DNA of 10,100 bases from Pseudomonadota bacterium. GTDB lineage: Bacteria; Pseudomonadota; Alphaproteobacteria; Rhizobiales; Xanthobacteraceae. The stretch spans positions 1-10,100 of the forward strand of contig JAEWHT010000268.1 in assembly GCA_023387695.1 (NCBI GenBank), given 5' to 3'. The notes below the pieces were generated by a model. The model was not told the DNA's origin, did not search any database, and was given only the letters and a program-made list of their open reading frames with translations. Positions 5,027 through 10,100 of the stretch are shown one piece after another; position 1 is the stretch's first letter, and the number at the start of each line of letters is the position of its first letter. Made by a program: the position numbers and the translations under genes.

Positions 5027-6163
5027 GTGAGTCAGCAGGAACAAAATTCATCGCCACAACCGGCTGCCACACCAGCTCCGCCGCCCAAGCCGACGCAGCG
5101 GCCGGCGACCTCGCTCTGGAGCCGGCTCGCAATCCCGCTCTTTGCCGTCATCGTCGCGCTCGCCTTCGTCGCGCTGGCGACGCTACGCTTCGACGAATGG
5201 GTCGGCAACGCCACGATCCAGACCACCAATGACGCCTATGTGCGCGCCGATCTGACCCGGCTCTCCAGTCGCGTATCAGGCGAAGTGCTGACTGTTGGCG
5301 TGGACGATTTCCAGCGCGTCAAGGCGGGCCAACTCCTGATCCAGATCGATCCCGCCGACTATCAGGCCCAGGTCGCGCAGTCGGAGGCGGCGGTGGCTGC
5401 CGCGCAAGCCGTGCTCGACAATCTCGCCAATCAGGTCGAGCTGCAATATGCGACGATCGCGCAGGCCGAGGCCTCGCGTCTGTCCGCGGAAGCGCTGGAG
5501 GTCGAGGCCAAGCAGGAGCAGGAGCGTCAGCAATCGCTGTCGCAGACCGAAGCAGGCACGCGACAGCGGCTCGAACAGGCGGTTGCGGGCCTTGCCAAGG
5601 CGCAGGCCGACGTCCGCGCCAGCCGTGCCGTGATCGCTGCCCAGCAGCATCAGCTCGAAGTCTTGCAAGGCACCAGGAAGCAGCGCGCCGCCGATCTCGA
5701 TGCCTCCAAGGCGACGCTCGCGAGCGTCAAGCTCAAGCTTGGCTACACCAAGATCATCGCGCCATTCGACGGCGTTGTCGGTGAGCGCCAGGTGCAGCCG
5801 GGCGACTACGTCAACATCGGCACCAACCTCATCAACGTCGTGCCGCTGCCGAAAGTCTATGTGATCGCGAATTACAAGGAGACCCAGCTGACCAACGTGC
5901 AGCCTGGTCAGCCCGTCGATATCACCGTCGACAGTTTCTCGCGCGAGAAACTCCACGGCAAGGTTGAGCGCATCGCGCCCGCGACCGGCGCGCAGGTCGC
6001 GCTGCTGCCGCCCGACAATGCCACCGGCAATTTCACCAAGGTCGTGCAGCGCATTCCCGTGCGCATTGTGTTCGACGACAACCAGCCCTTGCTGGCGCGG
6101 CTCGTGCCGGGCATGTCGGTCGTCACCAGCATCGACACCAGGGCCGGCAATGTCAGAAAATGA
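5027..6163 (+). CDS. HlyD/EmrA-family membrane fusion protein (efflux adaptor)
   Basis: This periplasmic adaptor should couple the inner-membrane transporter encoded next to it with an outer-membrane TolC-type channel, allowing export across both membranes. The 378-residue protein has a Pro/Ala/Gln-rich cytoplasmic tail (1-28), one membrane anchor (about 33-53) and a TTNDAYVRAD segment (66-75) typical of EmrA. A first lipoyl half (SRVSGEVLTVGVDDFQRVKAGQ, about 81-102) follows, then a long Ala/Gln/Glu-rich coiled-coil hairpin (about 108-235). The second lipoyl half (TKIIAPFDGVVGE...VQPGDYV, about 241-262) and a beta-barrel domain to the end complete it. The anchored N-terminus matches EmrA rather than lipoprotein adaptors such as AcrA. 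The start is GTG with a GGGGA site 6 bases upstream. Its last 14 bases overlap the transporter gene. No TolC or regulator gene is in the window, and the substrate cannot be told. Confidence 0.93.
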   Translation: MSQQEQNSSPQPAATPAPPPKPTQRPATSLWSRLAIPLFAVIVALAFVALATLRFDEWVGNATIQTTNDAYVRADLTRLSSRVSGEVLTVGVDDFQRVKAGQLLIQIDPADYQAQVAQSEAAVAAAQAVLDNLANQVELQYATIAQAEASRLSAEALEVEAKQEQERQQSLSQTEAGTRQRLEQAVAGLAKAQADVRASRAVIAAQQHQLEVLQGTRKQRAADLDASKATLASVKLKLGYTKIIAPFDGVVGERQVQPGDYVNIGTNLINVVPLPKVYVIANYKETQLTNVQPGQPVDITVDSFSREKLHGKVERIAPATGAQVALLPPDNATGNFTKVVQRIPVRIVFDDNQPLLARLVPGMSVVTSIDTRAGNVRK

Positions 6164-7778
6164 CGATGCCCGCCGCGGACCGGTCTCGCGCGGCGGCATC
6201 GCGCCTCAGCCGCTGTTTGCCGTCGCCGCCGTGCTGCTCGGCTCGTTCCTCACCAATGTTGACAGCCGTCTGACCACGATCGGCTTGCCGGATTTACGTG
6301 GTGCGTTCTCGCTCTCATTCGACGAGGGTGCGTGGCTCTCCACGGCCGGCATCGGGTCGCAGATCTTGATTGCGCCCGCGGTGCCGTGGCTTGCGACCGT
6401 ATTCGGCCTGCGCCGTGTGCTCGGCATCCCGAGCCTGGTCTATGCTGTCATCTCGCTGATCATCCCCTTCGTGCACGATTACCAGACGCTGATCGCGCTC
6501 AGCATCGTGCATGGCCTCCTGCTCGGCACTTTCGTACCGGCAACCCTGATGATCGTGTTCCGGAATTTGCCGATCCGCTGGTGGCTGCCGGCGATCGCGC
6601 TTTACTCGATCCGCGTCGGCTTTGCCTTCGACACGTCGAGCTCGCTGGTCGGTTTCTATGTCGATCATCTCGGCTGGCAATGGGTCTACTGGCAGAGTGT
6701 GGTGATCGCGCCGCTGATGGGCCTGATGGTCTATCTGGGCACGCCGAGCGAGCCGGTGAATCGCGCGTTGCTGCGCGAGGCCGATTGGGGCGGCATGCTG
6801 CTGCTCGGGACGTCGGTTTCGATGATCTATGCCGGCCTCGACCAGGGCAATCGCCTCGACTGGCTCGGCTCCGGCACGGTGATGGCCTTGCTCGTCGGCG
6901 GAGCTGTGCTGTTCGTGGGCTTCCTGATCAACGAGTCGCTGGTGCGTCAGCCCTGGGCGCATGTGGAAGTGCTGTTCTCGCGCAACATAGGATTGGGCCT
7001 GGTCCTGATCCTGCTCTACACGCTGACGAGCCTGTCCAACTCGTCGCTGGTGCCAAACTTTCTCGGCACTGTCGGCCTGCTCAGGCCGGAGCAGAGCGGC
7101 CTATTGTTGCTGACCTATGGCGCGCTACCGATGTTCGTGCTGGTGCCCATCTCGATCTGGCTGCTGCGGCATTTCGATACCCGTACGGTCGTGGTCGTCG
7201 GATTTGCCTGTTTTGCTGCCGCCAATCTCTGGGGCACGCAGCTGACCCACGACTGGGCGCGCGAGGATTTCATCGGCATCGTGTTGCTTCAGGCGATCGG
7301 GCAGTCGCTGACCTTGCTCCCGCTGATCATCACCTTGTTGTCCAACTCCGACCCGAGCCGCGCCACCGCCTTTTCCGCCTATATCCAGATCATGCGGCTC
7401 GGCGGTGCCGAGATCGGCGTGGCGCTGATGGGCACGTGGCTGCGCGTCCGCGAGCAGGTGCATTCCTTCTATATCGGCCAGAACCTGGAGGTCGGCGACG
7501 TCAATGTGGTACGCGCGCTTAAGCAGCTCGCAGATCATTTCGCGGCCCATGGCGCGGGCTCGGCGCCGGCGCGCGCGGTCGGCACGCTCGCAAGTTTCGT
7601 CGCGCGCGAGGCCAATGTGCTCGCTTATATCGACGGCTTCTGGCTGTGTTTCTGGTTGGCGATGGCAGGGCTCGGCTGCATCGCCTTGGTAACCCGCGCG
7701 CCGCCGGGCCCGTTCACGCCGGCGCCGTTCGGCTTCGCCAAGACAGTGCTGCGCAAATGCGGCGTGCAGGTCAGCTGA
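6150..7778 (+). CDS. DHA2-family MFS transporter, EmrB-like
   Basis: This is the inner-membrane, proton-driven export partner of the adjacent adaptor. The 542-residue length and about 14 hydrophobic segments (first near 21-38, last near 495-514) fit the DHA2 class. A soluble insertion follows the 13th segment, about 430-490, as in EmrB relatives. Several family motifs are degenerate. The TM1 aspartate motif reads NVDSRLTTIGLPDL. The loop 2-3 motif A reads LATVFGLRRVLG (81-92) without the usual D-R-x-G-R. Motif C reads HGLLLGTFVPAT. This looks like a divergent EmrB subgroup, so the substrate may differ from known drugs. The ATG at 6150 lies inside the end of the adaptor gene (14-base overlap), which points to translational coupling. 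The frame is open upstream only within that gene. The stop lies 6 bp from the stop of the convergent CysZ-like gene. Confidence 0.92.
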   Translation: MSENDDARRGPVSRGGIAPQPLFAVAAVLLGSFLTNVDSRLTTIGLPDLRGAFSLSFDEGAWLSTAGIGSQILIAPAVPWLATVFGLRRVLGIPSLVYAVISLIIPFVHDYQTLIALSIVHGLLLGTFVPATLMIVFRNLPIRWWLPAIALYSIRVGFAFDTSSSLVGFYVDHLGWQWVYWQSVVIAPLMGLMVYLGTPSEPVNRALLREADWGGMLLLGTSVSMIYAGLDQGNRLDWLGSGTVMALLVGGAVLFVGFLINESLVRQPWAHVEVLFSRNIGLGLVLILLYTLTSLSNSSLVPNFLGTVGLLRPEQSGLLLLTYGALPMFVLVPISIWLLRHFDTRTVVVVGFACFAAANLWGTQLTHDWAREDFIGIVLLQAIGQSLTLLPLIITLLSNSDPSRATAFSAYIQIMRLGGAEIGVALMGTWLRVREQVHSFYIGQNLEVGDVNVVRALKQLADHFAAHGAGSAPARAVGTLASFVAREANVLAYIDGFWLCFWLAMAGLGCIALVTRAPPGPFTPAPFGFAKTVLRKCGVQVS

Positions 7779-7784
7779 CGGGCC

Positions 7785-8525
7785 TTACCGCATCTGACGT
7801 GCCGGTTCGATCAGCTCGGGTCGTGGTCCCGACAGCCGCTTGTGCATGTGGACCATGAAGGCCATGCCGAAGATCGGCGTCGCCAAATTTACAACCGGGA
7901 TCGAGACGAAGGCCGCGATGAAGAGGCCGGCGGTGAAGATCGTTGCGGCGTTGTCGCGCCGCATCGCCTTGGCATCTTCGGGCGAACGGAAGCGCATCGC
8001 GGCGAGCTCGAAATATTCGCGCCCCAACAGCCAGGCGGCCGCGAGGAAGAAGACCAGGAAGCCGGCGCCGGCGAAAAGCACCAGCGGGAGCGCGATCAGG
8101 TAAACCAGGATCGTCAGCAGCGCAGTCTTGACACCTTCGAGGATCGCCTCGTTGAACGGCAGCGCCGTGCCCGGCCGCTCCGCCGGATAATATTCGCGCT
8201 CGACGATGTCGGCGACGTCGTCGACGAAGAAGCTCGCCACCAGCGAGGTGATCGCGGGCATCAGGAACACGCTGCCGAACACGACGCCGAAACCGGCCGC
8301 GATCGAGATGATCCAGGCGAGCACTTCCAGCGACGAATGCCAGCTCGGTCCGAGCAGGCCCTCGAGCCAGACCTCGCCATAGGTGGCGAACCAGCTCAGC
8401 AGCCGCTGCAGCCCGATCGCGAGCACCACGATCAGCACCAGCGCCAGCCCGATCGATCGCCACAGGATCGAGCGCATCGGCGGCGACAACATTTGCGACA
8501 GCGCCTTGACGGCGGCATCCAGCAT
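7785..8525 (-). CDS. CysZ/EI24-family integral membrane protein
   Basis: This 246-residue protein fits the EI24/CysZ domain family. Hydrophobic segments lie at about 23-43, 66-90, 133-166 (long, probably two passes or a re-entrant pair) and 196-224. The family-like segments LLGREYFELAAMRF (166-179) and NLATPIFGMAFMVHMHKRL (213-231) are present, as is a PAITSLVASFFVDDVAD stretch (90-106). E. coli CysZ is a sulfate transporter feeding cysteine synthesis, but no cys gene is nearby, so sulfate transport is only a possibility. The ATG has a GAGAGG Shine-Dalgarno 5 bases upstream, and that site forms one arm of an inverted repeat. An MFS gene lies 89 bp upstream on the same strand; the emrB-like gene converges on it with 6 bp between stops. 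Confidence 0.85.
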   Translation of the reverse strand: MLDAAVKALSQMLSPPMRSILWRSIGLALVLIVVLAIGLQRLLSWFATYGEVWLEGLLGPSWHSSLEVLAWIISIAAGFGVVFGSVFLMPAITSLVASFFVDDVADIVEREYYPAERPGTALPFNEAILEGVKTALLTILVYLIALPLVLFAGAGFLVFFLAAAWLLGREYFELAAMRFRSPEDAKAMRRDNAATIFTAGLFIAAFVSIPVVNLATPIFGMAFMVHMHKRLSGPRPELIEPARQMR

Positions 8526-8529
8526 GGGA

Positions 8530-8557
8530 ACCTCTCACGAAACTATCAGCGAGAGGT
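8530..8557 (-). promoter_or_regulatory. Inverted repeat overlapping the Shine-Dalgarno of the CysZ-like gene
   Basis: On the - strand ACCTCTC and GAGAGGT form a perfect 7-bp inverted repeat around a 14-base loop. The downstream arm (8536-8530) contains GAGAGG, the apparent Shine-Dalgarno of the gene starting at 8525. In RNA the hairpin would hide the ribosome binding site, which could lower or regulate translation. A 7-bp stem can arise by chance, so this is tentative. Confidence 0.35.
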
Positions 8558-8578
8558 AGACACCCCGGGCCCTTTCGG

Positions 8579-8605
8579 CAAGGGACCTGCGTCAAGGGAC
8601 CTGCG
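8579..8605. repeat. Short tandem duplication, 13-base unit, 14-base period
   Basis: CAAGGGACCTGCG occurs at 8579-8591 and again at 8593-8605, separated by one base. It lies in the 89-bp gap between the MFS gene stop (8615) and the CysZ-like start (8525). The first copy can also pair with the preceding CCCTT (8570-8574 with 8580-8584). It probably arose by slippage; no function is evident. Confidence 0.7.
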
Positions 8606-8614
8606 GCGTCTGCG

Positions 8615-10033
8615 CTAGACGGTATCCAGCGCCTTGCCGCGCACATTCGGGCCGAACAGCGCCATGGCGATCACCACGATCAGCATCGCCACCGTGATCA
8701 GGCCAAATACGCCGATGACGCCGGCTTCCTTCAGCATGTAGGCGACGATGAATCCGGAGAACGTCGCGCTCAGCCGGCTCATCGAATAGACGAGGCCGGA
8801 TGCCTGCGCCCGGATCTGGGTCGGAAACACCTCGGTCTGGTAGGCGTGATAGGCGTAGGACATCGTCGTGTTGCAGGCGGTCAGCAGCACGCCGCAGACG
8901 ATCAGCAGCATTGGCTCGGTCAGCTGCGCGAACGCCATGCCGAACACGATGATGGCGATGCAGGCGCCGGCAATGATCCAGCGGCGCTCGAATTTGTCGG
9001 CGAAGCTCGAAGCCAGTAGCGGCGAGATCGGGTAGGCGAAGGCGACGATGAAGGAATATTGCAGGCTCTTGGTGACAGTAATGCCCTTCTCGACCAAGAG
9101 CGTCGGCACCCAATTGGCAAAGCCATAGAAGCCGAAGGCTTGGCAGAGGTTGAACACCATGAACAGGACGACAAGCGAGAGATAGGGCGGGCGGAACAGG
9201 TCCGCGAAGTTCACGTGTGCGACGGCCTGCGTCGTTGGCCGCGCAAGTGGAGCTGTGGGTTTCGCCGTTGCGCCTCCGCCTCTGGCCTCGAGCGTTGCGA
9301 GAATCCGGAACGCCTCATCGGTGCGGCCATGGCGTGCCAGCCAGAGCGGGCTCTCGGGCAGGAACAGCCGCAGCACCCAGATGATCATGCTGGCGGCGGC
9401 ACCGATCAGCACCACCCAGCGCCAGCCCTCGACGCCGTAAGGCGCGAGCGGCACCAACCACCAGGCGAGGAAGGCAACGATGGGGACGGCGATGAACATG
9501 ATCGACTGGTTCACCGCAAAGGCGCGTCCTCGCATGCGGCTCGGTACCAGCTCAGTGATGTAGGCATCGATGGTGATGACCTCGATGCCGATGCCGATCC
9601 CGGCGAGGAAGCGCCACAGCAACAGGCCTCCTGAAGACGTCTGGCAGGCCATGATCACCGACGCCGCGGTGTAGCCGAGCAGCGCATAGGTGAAGATCGG
9701 GCGCCGGCCGAAGCGATCGGCGAGGAAGCCGAGGAAGAACGTGCCGACGAACAGGCCGGCGAAGGTTGCTGCGACGAAGGCGCCGATGCCGGAGAAGCCG
9801 AAGAAGGCCTGCGTCGTCGTGCTCAGCAATCCGCTGCGGCTCAGGCCCGGCGCGATGTAGCCGGTCAGGAAAAGGTCGTAGATCTCGAAGCAGCCGCCGA
9901 GCGAGAGCAGGATGACGAGGCGCCAGACATAGCCTGTCGACGGCATCGCCTCGAGCCGTCGCGAGATTTCGTCCGGACCGGATGCTGATGGTGTGCCGAG
10001 CTCGATGCTCGTGTCGATGTCCACGACGCTCAT
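8615..10033 (-). CDS. MFS transporter, sugar-porter/organic-acid symporter type
   Basis: This 472-residue inner-membrane protein has the 12-segment MFS plan, with a cytoplasmic N-terminus of about 35 residues and a central loop at about 227-285. TM1 carries acidic residues in FEIYDLFLTGYIAP (49-62), as in symporters of aromatic and organic acids. Motif A, GFLADRFGRRP (102-112), is intact between TM2 and TM3, and a degenerate repeat, SFADKFERRW (343-352), lies in the second half. RFLAGIGIGIE (141-151), ELVPSRMRGRAFAVNQ (161-176) and PESPLWLARHGR (226-237) are the segments typical of the sugar-porter branch. It is probably a proton-coupled importer of a small metabolite, but the substrate cannot be read from the sequence. 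GGGGAGGA just upstream of the ATG gives strong support for the start. The CysZ-like gene follows 89 bp downstream, with no clear terminator between. Confidence 0.92.
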   Translation of the reverse strand: MSVVDIDTSIELGTPSASGPDEISRRLEAMPSTGYVWRLVILLSLGGCFEIYDLFLTGYIAPGLSRSGLLSTTTQAFFGFSGIGAFVAATFAGLFVGTFFLGFLADRFGRRPIFTYALLGYTAASVIMACQTSSGGLLLWRFLAGIGIGIEVITIDAYITELVPSRMRGRAFAVNQSIMFIAVPIVAFLAWWLVPLAPYGVEGWRWVVLIGAAASMIIWVLRLFLPESPLWLARHGRTDEAFRILATLEARGGGATAKPTAPLARPTTQAVAHVNFADLFRPPYLSLVVLFMVFNLCQAFGFYGFANWVPTLLVEKGITVTKSLQYSFIVAFAYPISPLLASSFADKFERRWIIAGACIAIIVFGMAFAQLTEPMLLIVCGVLLTACNTTMSYAYHAYQTEVFPTQIRAQASGLVYSMSRLSATFSGFIVAYMLKEAGVIGVFGLITVAMLIVVIAMALFGPNVRGKALDTV

Positions 10034-10100
10034 GAAATCCTCCCCGCGAAGCGCGCTGTTGCGGCGCTGGTTCCGGCGGCTTTCTTGACGAAGCTCTGCC
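10030..10100 (-). CDS. Possible 3' end of an upstream gene, overlapping the MFS start (ATGA)
   Basis: Read on the - strand from the window edge, one frame is open (22 residues, starting QSFVKKAAGTSA) and ends at a TGA whose first two bases are shared with the ATG of the MFS gene. Such ATGA overlaps are common inside operons. The C-rich third positions are mildly supportive. Another frame is also open over this short stretch, and the GGGGAGGA ribosome binding site lies within it. Seventy bases cannot decide the matter. If it is not coding, this is simply the MFS leader. Confidence 0.25.
   Translation of the reverse strand, partial: QSFVKKAAGTSAATARFAGRIS

Noticed and set aside
5276..6199. Minus-strand frame of 307 residues opposite the emrA-like gene
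   Set aside because: Its composition (Leu/Arg/Gly/Asp) is that of a frame shadow, with no domain features, and the + strand gene is clear.
6332..7522. Plus-strand 396-residue frame inside the emrB-like gene
   Set aside because: It is an alternative frame of the transporter gene, rich in Arg/Ala/Asp and Cys, with no hydrophobic pattern or known motif.
8570..8584. CCCTT-TCGGC-AAGGG hairpin as terminator of the MFS gene
   Set aside because: It has only five base pairs and no T-run on the - strand; too weak to call.
7842..8618. Plus-strand 258-residue frame opposite the CysZ-like gene
   Set aside because: It is dominated by Arg/Glu/Gln/Asp with no domain, antisense to a protein with clear membrane segments.
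10086..10091. TTGACG as a -35 box at the right edge
   Set aside because: The window ends before any -10 could be seen, and a single hexamer is not evidence.

Overview
The window reads as a stretch of high-GC alphaproteobacterial chromosome, most likely Bradyrhizobium or a close Bradyrhizobiaceae relative. This rests on the strong G/C preference at third codon positions, the short (207-residue) gpmA, the protein family types, and two copies of an intergenic palindromic repeat of a kind I remember as abundant in Bradyrhizobium. The genus call is inference, because no search could be run. The content is mostly housekeeping and transport genes. I see no prophage, transposase, CRISPR array, toxin-antitoxin pair, tRNA or rRNA.

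Left part (1-2580, all + strand): the 3' part of pyrF (pyrimidine synthesis), a small DUF1330 protein, dapB (lysine/diaminopimelate synthesis) and gpmA (glycolysis). Gaps are 25 bp (pyrF-DUF1330), 157 bp (DUF1330-dapB, filled largely by a structured repeat) and 26 bp (dapB-gpmA). A perfect 24-bp palindrome separates gpmA from the convergent genes that follow.

Middle (2624-4908): a small repair-flavoured group. On the - strand a DUF2244 membrane protein lies upstream of an Ada-like AraC/O6-alkylguanine-DNA methyltransferase that lacks the usual Ada sensor domain. On the + strand nth (endonuclease III) is transcribed divergently from DUF2244 across only 22 bp, where back-to-back -10-like hexamers overlap.

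Right part (4909-10100): a second copy of the structured repeat, then an EmrAB-type export pair (HlyD-family adaptor plus 14-TM DHA2 transporter, overlapping by 14 bp). These converge, with a 6-bp gap, on a - strand pair: a CysZ/EI24-type membrane protein and, upstream of it, a 12-TM MFS importer of the sugar/organic-acid type. The last 71 bases may hold the 3' tail of one more - strand gene overlapping the MFS start.

The most interesting signals are non-coding. The two repeats (964-1039 and 4921-4992) both tile almost completely into a four-way, cloverleaf-like fold in which stems differ in sequence but keep pairing. Others are the 2590-2613 palindrome, the compact divergent promoter region between DUF2244 and nth, and a hairpin that would cover the Shine-Dalgarno of the CysZ-like gene. 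I found no convincing undescribed multi-gene system.
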